DNA of 64,000 nucleotides from Candidatus Methylomirabilis sp. GTDB taxonomy: Bacteria; Muiribacteriota; Ozemobacteria; Ozemobacterales; Ozemobacteraceae. Shown here piece after piece: positions 53,049-62,822 of this stretch. Each line of letters opens with the position of its first letter. Positions within the stretch are counted from its first letter, which is position 1. The notes beneath the pieces were generated by a model. It did no database searches. It was not told the DNA's origin and saw nothing but the letters and a program-made list of their open reading frames with translations. The position numbers were made by a program, and so were the translations under genes. The DNA is taken from positions 1 through 64,000 of the forward strand of contig DYKG01000006.1 of NCBI GenBank assembly GCA_020722725.1, in the 5' to 3' direction.

Positions 53049-53759
53049 TTGTCTTTCAAGGTGCGAATTCACCAAACTGAACCTGGCGGCAGCCTGAACA
53101 AAGACAACCGTCATCGCCTGGAGCGGGTCATGCGGCTGCGGCCGGGCGATGTTTTCGTTGTTACCGATGGTTGTGGGCATGAGGCCGAAGCGGTGCTTGG
53201 CGAGGGTGGCAGTTATTCGGCTTCCGCATGGCAAAAACCCGGTCGCGAACCGTCCAGAAAAATCTCTCTATATGCCGGCCTTACCAAGGGTGAGAAATTT
53301 GACTGGCTGGTTGAAAAAGCGGTTGAGCTTGGCGTAGAGAGAATTGTGCCGGTAATCTCGCAGAACTGCGTGGTTAAAAAAACATCTGAGGCAAAGACCG
53401 AGCGCTGGCAGAAAATAGCTTTGGGCGCCATGCTGCAGTGTGGTGGCTGCGTTTTGCCGGAAGTCTCTCCGCCGGTATATCTGAAAGACCTTCCTGAAAT
53501 CGACGATGAGTCTGCACTGGTTCTTTATGAGCAGGGTGCGAACGTCGAGGCCGCCTGTTTTGCAGATTTTGCCGCCCTCAAAAAATATCGGATTCTTACT
53601 GGCCCCGAAGGCGGGTTTTCACCTGAAGAAATCGTTGGGTTACAGAAACGCGGCTGGCAGACCGTCTGGCTTGGGCCAAGAATATTCAGGGCTGAAACTG
53701 CGCCCCTGATCGTTCTTTCTGTTCTTCTTTGCGGCAGCTGGGGAAAGGTTAAGCCATGA
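53049..53759 (+). CDS. rsmE: 16S rRNA (uracil1498-N3)-methyltransferase RsmE
   Basis: RsmE methylates U1498 of 16S rRNA. It is a SPOUT methyltransferase: HRLERVMRLRPGDVFVVTDG opens the PUA-like domain, and the C-terminal knot has LTGPEGGFSPEEIVGLQKRGWQTVWLGPRIFRAETA. The length of 236 aa is normal. The start is TTG. It overlaps mtaB by 4 nt (ATGA), so the two RNA-modifying enzymes are co-translated. Confidence 0.95.
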   Translation: MSFKVRIHQTEPGGSLNKDNRHRLERVMRLRPGDVFVVTDGCGHEAEAVLGEGGSYSASAWQKPGREPSRKISLYAGLTKGEKFDWLVEKAVELGVERIVPVISQNCVVKKTSEAKTERWQKIALGAMLQCGGCVLPEVSPPVYLKDLPEIDDESALVLYEQGANVEAACFADFAALKKYRILTGPEGGFSPEEIVGLQKRGWQTVWLGPRIFRAETAPLIVLSVLLCGSWGKVKP

Positions 53760-55012
53760 GAAGCTTGAGATTTGTCCTGAAGTCTCTTGGCTGCAAGGTC
53801 AGCCAATACGATGGCGAGCGTCTTGCCGAAAAATTGCAGATTCTTGGATTGAAGCCAGATGAAAAAGAACCTGATATATTTATTTTAAATGGTTGTTCGG
53901 TTACCGGGCGGGCGTCGCAAAAAGTTCGTCAGACCCTGCGTGCGGCCAGAAAACGCTGGCCTGAAGTGAAAATCGTTCTGGCCGGTTGCGAAGCCAGATT
54001 GCGCCGCCAGCGCAATGAGGAAAGCCTTGAAGCAGACTATGTGCTGCCTTTTTTCGGGGAATTTTCGGCAGTGCTGGCAATGGTTCAGCATCTTTTTGCT
54101 GATTTTGCTTGTGATCCGCGCCGGGTCGCCTTTGAAGAGCCGGTTTTAACCGCAAAAACCCGTGCATTTCTTAAAATTCAGGATGGCTGCAACCAGTTCT
54201 GCTCTTATTGCATCGTTTCGCATCTGCGGGGCGAAGAATGGTCCCGGCCCATTGATGAGGCAATTGAAGAAGCACGCAGATTGGCAGCTGAAGGGCATAA
54301 AGAAATCGTTCTTACCGGCATTCATCTCGGCCATTTCCGGCCTTCATTGATCGATCTGCTGCGTCAGCTGGAAAAAATTCCAGAGCTGGCAAGAATCAGA
54401 CTCAGCTCGATCGAGCCGGTTGAGGTCGATGAAAAACTGATCGACTGGGCTGCTTCATCAGAAAAAGCCTGTCCGCATTTTCATCTTCCTTTGCAATCAG
54501 GCTGTGATTCAATTCTGAAAATGATGCGCCGGCCTTATTCCACTCAAGATTTCAGAAAGGTGGTCGAGCGAATTCGTCAACGAATGCCCCTGGCAGCCAT
54601 AACTACCGACCTGATTGTCGGTTTCCCTGGTGAAACTGATGAATTTTTTGCTGAAACCGTGAAGTTTATCGAAGAAATTCAGTTTTCGCGCATTCATATT
54701 TTCAAGTTTTCACCCCGGGATGGCACTCCTGCCGCCACAATGCCTGATCAGATCGGAAACCATGTAAAATCGATGCGATCAGATGAAGTTGAAAGAATCT
54801 GGCATAAGAGCGCCGCTGCTTTTTACCGAAAATTTGTCGACAATAGAGTTGAGGTTCTGTGGGAAACTTTTGCAGGAACCAGCTTGCAGGGTTTTTCCCG
54901 TGAATATGTTACTTGTTTTTGTGAAGGGAAATCCGAGGGTTTGATAAATTCAATTGCTCTGGCAACCGGTGTTTCCAGCGATGACAATGGGTTAGAAGTC
55001 TTTTTCGATTAA
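53756..55012 (+). CDS. mtaB: tRNA t6A37 methylthiotransferase MtaB
   Basis: A MiaB-family radical-SAM methylthiotransferase (418 aa). The N-terminal cluster cysteines are in SLGCKVSQYDGE, LNGCSVTGRAS and VLAGCEARL. The radical-SAM motif is DGCNQFCSYCIV. KVSQYDGE and the RLSSIEPVEV region fit MtaB rather than MiaB or RimO. It probably converts t6A37 to ms2t6A37 in tRNAs. It overlaps rsmE by 4 nt. No clear terminator follows before the pilin promoter. Confidence 0.9.
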   Translation: MRSLRFVLKSLGCKVSQYDGERLAEKLQILGLKPDEKEPDIFILNGCSVTGRASQKVRQTLRAARKRWPEVKIVLAGCEARLRRQRNEESLEADYVLPFFGEFSAVLAMVQHLFADFACDPRRVAFEEPVLTAKTRAFLKIQDGCNQFCSYCIVSHLRGEEWSRPIDEAIEEARRLAAEGHKEIVLTGIHLGHFRPSLIDLLRQLEKIPELARIRLSSIEPVEVDEKLIDWAASSEKACPHFHLPLQSGCDSILKMMRRPYSTQDFRKVVERIRQRMPLAAITTDLIVGFPGETDEFFAETVKFIEEIQFSRIHIFKFSPRDGTPAATMPDQIGNHVKSMRSDEVERIWHKSAAAFYRKFVDNRVEVLWETFAGTSLQGFSREYVTCFCEGKSEGLINSIALATGVSSDDNGLEVFFD

Positions 55013-55028
55013 TTTTATAGATTAAATT

Positions 55029-55059
55029 TTGCCAGCCCAGGCTTAGCCTATGCTACAAT
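55029..55059 (+). promoter_or_regulatory. Promoter of the second pseudopilin cluster with an internal palindrome
   Basis: TTGCCA (55029-55034), a 19-nt spacer and an extended -10 TG-C-TACAAT (55051-55059). The spacer contains the palindrome AGGCT-T-AGCCT (55039-55049), placed where a repressor could block RNA polymerase. The promoter is 31 nt before the first pilin gene. Confidence 0.5.
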
Positions 55060-55089
55060 TAAAGCGAGACTGGTTTTTGGATTAAATCG

Positions 55090-55614
55090 ATGCTGAAAAA
55101 AAGTGGTACCACGCTTATTGAGATAATGATCGCTTTATTCGTTCTTGCTTCTGCCATGATTCCGATCGCTTCAATTATGGGATACGGCGGTCGAGCAACC
55201 AGTAAAGATGCGAGACGTATTCTTGCGATGCAACTGCTCGACAAAACTTTGCGCCAGATGTTGCAGGCTGATTATGACGAGATACCCATCGGAAAAAATA
55301 TCCAGAACGGCTTTGAAGGCATAGCCCTTGGCGATGTTACAGCTGGCCAGGATAAGGGGTTCTCCTTCAATATCTCACTGGACAGTGAGTATGTTAATCC
55401 GGTGAAATTCAAATACCGGGGAGTAGGGGTAAATCGCCCGACTTTCAAGGCAGATAGCCCGGTCGGAGACGACTTTTTACCTGAAGAGACAATTTCTCTC
55501 AATGATGTGGTCATCAAATTAACGGTTACCGTGACCTGGAATGAGCAGCAGAATCTGCCGGTTTCGGTTTCAGCGATGACTTACCGGGCAGATTTTCAGA
55601 GGAGAACCGGTTGA
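55090..55614 (+). CDS. PilV-like prepilin (second pseudopilin set)
   Basis: A 174-aa prepilin. The cleavage region is MLKKSG-TTLIEIMIALFVLASAMIPIASIMGYGG, with Glu at about +5 and the typical helix ending in GGRATSKDARRI. The C terminus is a beta-rich domain. It is first in the set and probably transcribed from the promoter at 55029. It overlaps the PilX-like gene by one base. Confidence 0.85.
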   Translation: MLKKSGTTLIEIMIALFVLASAMIPIASIMGYGGRATSKDARRILAMQLLDKTLRQMLQADYDEIPIGKNIQNGFEGIALGDVTAGQDKGFSFNISLDSEYVNPVKFKYRGVGVNRPTFKADSPVGDDFLPEETISLNDVVIKLTVTVTWNEQQNLPVSVSAMTYRADFQRRTG

Positions 55615-56090
55615 TGCATTATCTTGACGCAAAACGATCTGGAATGGCCCTGATTATTGTGCTGACACTGGCTACCGGCATTCTTATACTTGGCATTTCT
55701 TATATTAATACGATCAGAAAGCAGTCCGGGCGCAATACCATCGAGCTTGGGGCAATTCAGGCTGATCTTCTTGCCGAGGGCTTGACTCAGATTGCCATGC
55801 TGAAATTCAAAGAAATTCCCGGGCCGTTGTATTACGCCTATATTGCACACGTAAAAGGAAACACCTCGCAACCCTATTCGGTTTATCACGGCGACGCTAT
55901 TCTTGGGGGCAAGCTTGACAGCCCTTTCAATGCCGAGTTTCGCACCACATTTCAGCTGCTTTCGTCGAAGATGTATCAGGATATGAACGTTAAAATTACA
56001 GTGGAAGTTGAAGTCAGCCGGCCAGATGGTGAAAAATACCAGCGTCTGATTGAACGTACGGTTTCTGGTTCTCGTCGACCAGCATTCTGA
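55614..56090 (+). CDS. PilX-like minor pilin (second pseudopilin set)
   Basis: A 158-aa protein with an N-terminal membrane helix (SGMALIIVLTLATGILILGISYINTI) of PilX/GspK type and no Glu at +5. The mature part is a single alpha/beta domain. The ORF track starts at a TTG at 55611; ATG at 55614 is preferred and overlaps the upstream stop by one base. The order here is V-X-W, while the first set is V-W-X. Confidence 0.75.
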   Translation: MHYLDAKRSGMALIIVLTLATGILILGISYINTIRKQSGRNTIELGAIQADLLAEGLTQIAMLKFKEIPGPLYYAYIAHVKGNTSQPYSVYHGDAILGGKLDSPFNAEFRTTFQLLSSKMYQDMNVKITVEVEVSRPDGEKYQRLIERTVSGSRRPAF

Positions 56091-56100
56091 AGGAGCCTGC

Positions 56101-56880
56101 ATGAGATTGAAAACTGACTGTCGCAGAGGCTTTACTTTAATAGAAATTCTTATTGCCGCCGGCGTTCTTTCGCTTTTCATGACCGGAGTATTTTCTTTAT
56201 ACCGCTCAGGTTCAAAAGGCTTTGTGGCCGGCACCTGGCGTGCTGAAGAACAGAAACGCGCACAACTTTTCCTTTCAGCCCTTTCCCGTGATTTGAGTAT
56301 GGCAAATCCGGCTTTGTTGAGAATTGAAGATGACGGGGCGCGGACAGTGGTTCAAAACACCCCCATCTATGTTAATAAAGATATGTTCAGATTCAATGCC
56401 AACCCGGTTTTTATGGATGCCAACACCAAAAACTGGACCTGCCTGCTCGCATTTTCCATTTCTTACCCTTACCTTGAAGCCAACGCCACCTTTGCCACTC
56501 CGCTTGAAAATGGAAAATGGTCTGGTGTGGCGATCTGGGTAAAAGAGCGCAAGGTGCGCTATGTAAGAACCAGTGACCCGAATTTTTATTCTTCGCACCC
56601 GGTGGGTATGCCCGGTGCCATCGTTCAGTTTCCTGGCCCGGGAATTGTGGGTCCCGGTGCAGATTTTCGGCCAGATCCAGATCAAAACCGCAATCGTGAT
56701 TTCGACTTCAATCTGGACCAGATTGCCTGCGTGGCCACTGGCACCAGTCTTGCTAGTCCAAGAGTGATGGAGTTTATTTGTCGTTTTGCCAGGATTGAGG
56801 GCGGTAAAAAAACCGACGCAGAAATCGTGCAGAACGTCACGGTAAAGCTGGCCTCGATGACTCCTATAGTAACCTTCTGA
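56101..56880 (+). CDS. PilW-like prepilin (second pseudopilin set)
   Basis: A 259-aa prepilin-like protein. The leader MRLKTDCRRG is followed by FTLIEILIAAGVLSLFMTGVFSLYRS, with Glu at +5. The C-terminal region (about 100-255) is larger than in the PilW-like protein of the first set and includes a D/R/N-rich loop (PDPDQNRNRDFDFNLD). The ATG at 56101 follows GAAGGAG; the ORF track start at 56050 lies inside the previous gene. Confidence 0.85.
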   Translation: MRLKTDCRRGFTLIEILIAAGVLSLFMTGVFSLYRSGSKGFVAGTWRAEEQKRAQLFLSALSRDLSMANPALLRIEDDGARTVVQNTPIYVNKDMFRFNANPVFMDANTKNWTCLLAFSISYPYLEANATFATPLENGKWSGVAIWVKERKVRYVRTSDPNFYSSHPVGMPGAIVQFPGPGIVGPGADFRPDPDQNRNRDFDFNLDQIACVATGTSLASPRVMEFICRFARIEGGKKTDAEIVQNVTVKLASMTPIVTF

Positions 56881-56890
56881 CAGGAGAGAT

Positions 56891-57667
56891 ATGAAAAGAT
56901 TTTTTACAACAATGATAGTTTTTTTTACACTGGTATTTATGGCATCTTCACTTCAGGCAGGCAAGCCAGAGTGGGGTGTCGTTAATTCTTCGGTTTTGAT
57001 TCGACTTCATCCGTTGATGCAGCAATTTGACCCGGCGACCCGGCGGTTCAGAGGCACTCTCTCAGAGCCCGGCCCTGAAGAAGGTCAGGCTGATTATAAT
57101 GCCAGGCTGCAAAGTCGTCTGCAGGCCATGGAAAACACTATTCGGCAGCTTGACCTGAATTATGCCGGTCAGATAACCGGTAGCGGTATGTCTGCTAAAA
57201 AGTCATACCTTCTCTACTGGAAAAAGCGGGAGAGCCTGCGTTTTTACGCGTATTTGCTCAAAGAAGCGCTAAGTCTCGCTTCAAAGCAGGGTAATTTTTA
57301 TCTCAATATGCCCTCAGACTGGACTTTAATGCCGGTTGTGAGGGGTATTAGCTCAACGATAAATGAAGTCTGTATGATTCTGGCCAAAAGAAACGAGTTG
57401 ATCGGGGTTCTCGACAGTTCTGTGTTCGATTCTCCAACTACTGCCATGGCGACCGGGGTAAATCAGCACTGGGGTGTTTGGCGCGGCGATGAGAAGGCCA
57501 TGAGTCAGATAAGCCAGTCATGCGGGCAATTAATGTTCAGTGTCAGACAAAGTTTCCCTGAAAGAAGCCACCGGCCATTCGTGGCGGGTGTGGTTGATCT
57601 TCAGGTTCCAGCGATCGAGATGTTGAAAAGCATATCATTGCCGAACGCAGATGTTCCCGAAGAATAA
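56891..57667 (+). CDS. Secreted Skp/OmpH-like protein (first)
   Basis: A 258-aa exported protein (signal peptide about 1-23, cleavage after LQA). After VVNSSVLIRLHPLMQQFD, which resembles the start of Skp/OmpH chaperones, comes a helical region with coiled-coil character (about 55-145), then a short strand near GVLDSSVFDSPT. The following gene shares this layout, so the two are probably paralogues. It lies 10 nt after the pilin gene and before the 1387-aa protein, and may help export or fold it. That role is inference. Confidence 0.6.
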   Translation: MKRFFTTMIVFFTLVFMASSLQAGKPEWGVVNSSVLIRLHPLMQQFDPATRRFRGTLSEPGPEEGQADYNARLQSRLQAMENTIRQLDLNYAGQITGSGMSAKKSYLLYWKKRESLRFYAYLLKEALSLASKQGNFYLNMPSDWTLMPVVRGISSTINEVCMILAKRNELIGVLDSSVFDSPTTAMATGVNQHWGVWRGDEKAMSQISQSCGQLMFSVRQSFPERSHRPFVAGVVDLQVPAIEMLKSISLPNADVPEE

Positions 57668-57685
57668 GGCATTCGAGGATAATAT

Positions 57686-58639
57686 ATGAAAAATATTTTT
57701 AAAAAAATTGTTTTAATTTGGGTATGCTTCTTTCCTTTGGCCGCTTTTGCTGTGCCGCCGATGTACACCGTTGATTACAAGCTTCTGGTCGGCCTCCATC
57801 CGAAGATGGGTTCATACGATATCGTTCTTGAAAGACATCTGCGATCAGATATTAACTTCAGCGATTCAAACCGTATTAATGAACTGAATCTTCAAATTGC
57901 CAGCGCCAGCATGCAGGCAAATCGGCGTATAGAAGAACTACAACGTGATCTTGATCGCCTGCTGGCCGAAAAAGCAAAAGTGGAAAACCGAATGACCGGG
58001 GTTGTTGAGTTCGATGAAGAGCTTGGAAGATATGATGGAGACAGCAGTAGAAAGCATCAGGCCAGAAAGATTTCAGAAATTGAGATGGACATTGTTGCGG
58101 TTCAGGCAAAAATAGATGCGATCTGGGATGACGTGATGAACCCACTTTACCTGAGTCGTCAGCAGTCGCGAAAAATAGTTGAATCGGTGCTTGCGGAGAT
58201 CGATCTGATGCTTGAGCAATTCTCGACGCAATTGGGGAATGCGGTTATTGTTGACCGGGATTTTCTTGGTTCACAGATACAGCCTGATAAAGTTACATCT
58301 GCTCCATCAGTAGGCGCAGACCCTTTGAGTATCAGGCTTTACCAGTCTCTTTTGCACTCTGACCTCGTTGGTGATGTTCCAGATGTTTATAAGCGTGACC
58401 CTGAACTGCGAAAATATGCTTCACAAATGCGCCGCGATATTGAAGACAGTTTCGACCGCAATATTTCAATGCAGATTTCCAAACAGCCTTTATATGGAAA
58501 TCTGCCTAAATTTCGCGGGCGACTATTTCTGGCCGGTGCTCAAAATCTCGACATAACCCGCCAGGTTCTTGAAAAGATTTTTGTAAAACATGCGGTTAAA
58601 GCTGATATTGCCGCCCGTATTCTTGCCCAGGTCAAATGA
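57686..58639 (+). CDS. Secreted Skp/OmpH-like protein (second)
   Basis: A 317-aa exported protein (signal peptide about 1-22, cleavage after AFA). TVDYKLLVGLHPKMGSYD resembles the opening of the preceding protein. A strong coiled coil (about 55-110, NRRIEELQRDLDRLLAEKAKVENRM) and a second helical block (about 120-190) follow, as in Skp/OmpH proteins. The C-terminal 100 residues have no recognised relatives. It is 14 nt upstream of the giant-protein gene. Confidence 0.6.
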   Translation: MKNIFKKIVLIWVCFFPLAAFAVPPMYTVDYKLLVGLHPKMGSYDIVLERHLRSDINFSDSNRINELNLQIASASMQANRRIEELQRDLDRLLAEKAKVENRMTGVVEFDEELGRYDGDSSRKHQARKISEIEMDIVAVQAKIDAIWDDVMNPLYLSRQQSRKIVESVLAEIDLMLEQFSTQLGNAVIVDRDFLGSQIQPDKVTSAPSVGADPLSIRLYQSLLHSDLVGDVPDVYKRDPELRKYASQMRRDIEDSFDRNISMQISKQPLYGNLPKFRGRLFLAGAQNLDITRQVLEKIFVKHAVKADIAARILAQVK

Positions 58640-58653
58640 CCAAGGAGGATTGT

Positions 58654-61600
58654 ATGCGACGATTTATTCTGTTGTCTGTCCTGGTGCTGGTTGCGTTTAC
58701 CGGTCCGGTTTACGGTCTGGCAGTAGAATACATGCGCAATGGCGAGTGCTACCTGTTGATTGGCCACAGTGATGCCACTTTCCGTGGGGTTTACCGTCTG
58801 AACAATCCTTCGAGCGAACCCGATGGCAATCCTGTCGGCGTCAAGCTTTTTGACCCCAGAGATTCGTATGGTATTGCGGTTAATCTAAACCGCAAAGTTT
58901 ATACTTTTTCTGAAAATGTTGCACCTTCTTATGTCAAAATTACCGACCCAATCAAACGTTTGCTTAAAAAGCCAGGCGGAGTAGGTCTCTGGGGCGCTCA
59001 TTGCGATACCCGCAAAAGCTATTATGTCAGTACTGAAAATACTACATATGATGAGTCTAATCGTCCGATTTACACTACTACCGGTCCGATGGGCAGCAAC
59101 AATGAAAACCTTTCAGACGATCCGACCAATGTTTCCTGGACCTGGAGCGGTATTGTAAAACCAACAATCAAGCATACCGACAAGTGGTATTTTCAAAAAA
59201 CTGCGGTTTATTGCCATAACAACTGTATTTATACCAATGGATCATCCGACGCCTACTGGTGCCATTTTGTCAATGTTGACAGCTCTGGTTATGGCTCGAT
59301 TCCCAATGATTCCTGGTGGCAGTCACGCGATGCTGACCCGCATGGCCGCAAAGGAAACATTTTCTACTGGGATCGTGTTTATCGAAAATATACCTACTAT
59401 GATCTCAATTCCTGGGATAAAACGATGGGTATCTGGAAACCATGGGCTCCGGTTTACAGCAAGTCTGAAGGGATTGCTGACAAAATCTATGACGAAATTG
59501 TAAAACGCTCGCAAATTTCTGCCTGCATGAACGTTGTCTGCGTTAATGGCAGTAACGAGCAGAATTTTTCGGCGAAGCCCAAATTTACCTGCCTGGCCAT
59601 GTCACCGTTCGGCCGCATGTATCTCTATACCAGAACACAATCCAGCGCCTCTGATGGTGAAGTCAGACTGAATGGTACGGCAATGTCTCCAACCAGTTCA
59701 AATATTCGTGGCTATCTGAATGACCTGACCACGGAATGGGTAGGGGTTTCAGCAAAAAGCAAGACTGATGATTTCGTTTATCTGCTTGGAACCAATCTGA
59801 TTAAAGACTGGTTGAAAAAGTTCAACATCAAACCCTCATCGCTGAATATTACTTCGGTCGCCGTTTCTGACCAATGGTGGCTTGACGGTGGTATCGTGTA
59901 TGCCTACGATGCTGATGAAGGCGCAGCTTATCAATTTATTCGCTTTGATAAAGATGGTAACGATACCTGTAAGGCGATTCCCAAGAAAATAGTTATTGGC
60001 GCAGGGGTTGATGCTTTGAAAGCGGATGGTTTCGGTAACCTTTATTTTGCCAAAACCACACAGGAGCCTGAATCCTCAGCCAAGATCAGCTGGCCAGAGC
60101 TGTATACATTCTACGGCTACAGTTTCTACAGTGGACGGGCCTACGCAATTGCCTATTATCGACAAAAGGTTTTTAAAACAGTTTTCTGCCAGGAGTTGGG
60201 CGCAACCGGAAACTATCAGGTCGGCAAAATCCATATCGGCAATAACATCTATCGGCGCTATTTCAGTGTTCCGCTGGCCACCTGGCCCACTTTGACCCTG
60301 GCTAATCTTAAATCAGCGGCAGCATTGCCGGGCTGGACCTGGATGACAGGGCTTCAGGTAAACACGCTGGTAGCAGATCCCAAGCTTACTCAGCTGGGAG
60401 TCATCAACGTTGCCACCCCGCCGAAAATGACTCTTCTCAACGGTCAACTTGGCGTGGTTGACATTGTTGGGGTCGAAGACGTTTCCCCTGGTTTTAAATT
60501 CCTTACCGATGAAGTTGACCAGGCCATGTATACCTTCAGAATTGAAAATGCCCCCTATTGGGAAGGCCGAAACAACATTGCAGTTCCCGGCAAAACCAAG
60601 TGGGAGGGCGATCGCAACTACAACGGCACTGAGGGCGGTTTTGTTTCTTCCCTTATGAATACCTCTTCATATGTCGATTCATCGCCTGAAGTACTCTATA
60701 CCTGGAAAATTTATAAAATTCAGGATGCTTTTGGTAACCCACTTCCTTCGCCGCAACTGGTCAAAGAAATGGTCGATAGCCCAAGCGCTGCGATTAAATA
60801 CTATTTCCGTTCAGGAACATATCAGATCATGGCTTCTGCCAAATTCAAATATTATGATTTCAACAGTCTGCCTTTTGGTTCGACCGTCGACGACCTGAAT
60901 GATTCGATTCGACCTGCCACTGGTTATGAAATTGCAAAGGCTGCGCCGGTCGATCCGGGAATAAACAAAAAAGCTTTTCCAGGCTTGGAAACTTCAATTC
61001 CTGCGAACACTGCAGTGACGGTTCTTAAAGTTAATCGCCAGATTCCGATTCCGGCCGGAAAATCTGTTGATATTCAGCGCCTGATTGGGACCAAATGGAC
61101 TGATCCCAAGCTATACGGAAGCGTCAAATATCACGGAGTATGGGAAGACGAAGATAACAAGTGGCGTTTAAAAGAAGATTCAAAAGATCCTGTCGGGGAT
61201 TACCTGCATGATCTTTATTTCCTGCCCAAGGTTAATAACAGCAATATGGTTCCGGGCACGTTGAAGTGGAAAAACAACATGCCGGTTCAGTATGAATGGA
61301 CATTTAATCTGACTCTTCCTGATGGAACCGTTTATCCTGCCCAGGAAATCTCAAAGCAGAGCTGGAGCCAGACAGATTTCGCCATCAATCTGAAGCAGGA
61401 TTTCCCAACTGACCCGACAATGGGAAAACTGGTCTGCAAAGCTTACCGAGACTGGGAATATCTTGAAAATACTTATGACAGCGATGGCAACTATATTGGC
61501 CAGGAGAAAATAGTAGGCACAATTGAATATGCCGGTGATGTTGATATTCTGGTAAAAGATCAGACTGCCCCCAAGGTTATTGCCATTAATGGAAAATCTC

Positions 61601-62817
61601 TGGTGACAGGTTCGCCTCTTGACCCCATATTACTTGGAACCACAGCCGGTTCGGTTAATGCAGCCCTTTCACACAATGATTACAGCAATCCCGCCAGTTT
61701 CTCTATTCTGGTTGAAGACAACAATATCTACGCTAATATGAATATGGTTGCCCCGGTCGCTGCTGCAGATCGACTGCATAATCGAGGCAGCAAACAGGTG
61801 GGCACTTTCATGTTTGAACGTGGTTCTGGCAAGGAACTTTATCCCTCTAATCCAGCCACTGCACAATTCAAGCATTATACAAGCCCTGGTGCAAGCCTGG
61901 TTGCCGATATTACGACCATCTGGACTCCCGATGAAACCTATAAGGTTATGCGCAAACCTCAGCCTTACAAGGCCGGTGATACAAGCAGTTTCATTCTTTA
62001 TGTTTTTAGAGTTCAGGACTGGAAACATCTTCAGGATGGAACACCCGACGATATAATGTCAGACCCACAGCGCTGGCCCATCGATTTCGCCAACAACAGC
62101 CCGGGATACAATGCTAACGGTGCTCTTGGAGCCAAGCATTCCGGGTATGCAATATTTTTCGCACCCACAGACAGTTCGGGCAATGCCAGCACCAAAGCCC
62201 ATCTGGGCAATGTCTGGATTCGTGATGACCTGTTGCCGATCGTCTATTCTGAAACCAATGACTACATCAATTCTTTCAAAGAGCTGCAGCCGTTCGGCAT
62301 CGAGAAATACCTGGTCAAACATCCATTTGACAAAAAAAAAGATTACCCATGGTATGGCAAACTGCCGAACAATCAGGGTGACTGGGCATGTGAAGATACC
62401 GGCACCTGGCCAGTTCTCAACGATCTGCTGGGTATTCCCTGCGGCCTGAACAAAAAGCTGGCAACCTACCATCCACCAATCATTCAGGAAGGCATGGAAA
62501 TATTCATGCAGGTCAGAGCGATGGATAACATTGCAGTTTCTGCAACGGTCAAACCATACATTGAAGTATCTGGTCCAGGCGGCTTGTACACCGAGGGAAC
62601 TCCGGCCCAGATCAACGAGAATTCGGGCAGTCGCGAAAATATAAGGTTGATGTTGCAGAAATCAGGGGTTTACGACGTGATGCTTACCGCACAGGATAAT
62701 GCTCTTGACTTCTTTAATAATCCCAAACCGAACCAGAGAATCATCAGGTTTGGCATTGTTGTCGGCCCTGCCCAGATGGAAATCAGGGTAATCGACAAGA
62801 AAAATTCAGACCTGTAA
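58654..62817 (+). CDS. Large secreted protein (1387 aa), pilin-locus linked
   Basis: An exported protein (signal peptide about 1-22, cleavage near VYG). I do not recognise a family. The first third is rich in Trp, Tyr and paired Cys (WGAHCDTRKSYY, AVYCHNNCIY, NVVCVNG), suggesting a disulfide-stabilised, propeller-like or aromatic surface. Later, phrases such as GTYQIMASAKFKYYD (about 722), QYEWTFNLTLPDG (about 879) and GVYDVMLTAQDNALD (about 1338) resemble PKD/Ig-like modules. The position downstream of minor pilins recalls a PilY1-type tip adhesin, but no similarity to PilY1 is seen. AAGGAGG sets the start at 58654; the ORF track start at 58636 overlaps the previous gene. Confidence 0.7.
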   Translation: MRRFILLSVLVLVAFTGPVYGLAVEYMRNGECYLLIGHSDATFRGVYRLNNPSSEPDGNPVGVKLFDPRDSYGIAVNLNRKVYTFSENVAPSYVKITDPIKRLLKKPGGVGLWGAHCDTRKSYYVSTENTTYDESNRPIYTTTGPMGSNNENLSDDPTNVSWTWSGIVKPTIKHTDKWYFQKTAVYCHNNCIYTNGSSDAYWCHFVNVDSSGYGSIPNDSWWQSRDADPHGRKGNIFYWDRVYRKYTYYDLNSWDKTMGIWKPWAPVYSKSEGIADKIYDEIVKRSQISACMNVVCVNGSNEQNFSAKPKFTCLAMSPFGRMYLYTRTQSSASDGEVRLNGTAMSPTSSNIRGYLNDLTTEWVGVSAKSKTDDFVYLLGTNLIKDWLKKFNIKPSSLNITSVAVSDQWWLDGGIVYAYDADEGAAYQFIRFDKDGNDTCKAIPKKIVIGAGVDALKADGFGNLYFAKTTQEPESSAKISWPELYTFYGYSFYSGRAYAIAYYRQKVFKTVFCQELGATGNYQVGKIHIGNNIYRRYFSVPLATWPTLTLANLKSAAALPGWTWMTGLQVNTLVADPKLTQLGVINVATPPKMTLLNGQLGVVDIVGVEDVSPGFKFLTDEVDQAMYTFRIENAPYWEGRNNIAVPGKTKWEGDRNYNGTEGGFVSSLMNTSSYVDSSPEVLYTWKIYKIQDAFGNPLPSPQLVKEMVDSPSAAIKYYFRSGTYQIMASAKFKYYDFNSLPFGSTVDDLNDSIRPATGYEIAKAAPVDPGINKKAFPGLETSIPANTAVTVLKVNRQIPIPAGKSVDIQRLIGTKWTDPKLYGSVKYHGVWEDEDNKWRLKEDSKDPVGDYLHDLYFLPKVNNSNMVPGTLKWKNNMPVQYEWTFNLTLPDGTVYPAQEISKQSWSQTDFAINLKQDFPTDPTMGKLVCKAYRDWEYLENTYDSDGNYIGQEKIVGTIEYAGDVDILVKDQTAPKVIAINGKSLVTGSPLDPILLGTTAGSVNAALSHNDYSNPASFSILVEDNNIYANMNMVAPVAAADRLHNRGSKQVGTFMFERGSGKELYPSNPATAQFKHYTSPGASLVADITTIWTPDETYKVMRKPQPYKAGDTSSFILYVFRVQDWKHLQDGTPDDIMSDPQRWPIDFANNSPGYNANGALGAKHSGYAIFFAPTDSSGNASTKAHLGNVWIRDDLLPIVYSETNDYINSFKELQPFGIEKYLVKHPFDKKKDYPWYGKLPNNQGDWACEDTGTWPVLNDLLGIPCGLNKKLATYHPPIIQEGMEIFMQVRAMDNIAVSATVKPYIEVSGPGGLYTEGTPAQINENSGSRENIRLMLQKSGVYDVMLTAQDNALDFFNNPKPNQRIIRFGIVVGPAQMEIRVIDKKNSDL

Positions 62818-62822
62818 AGGAA

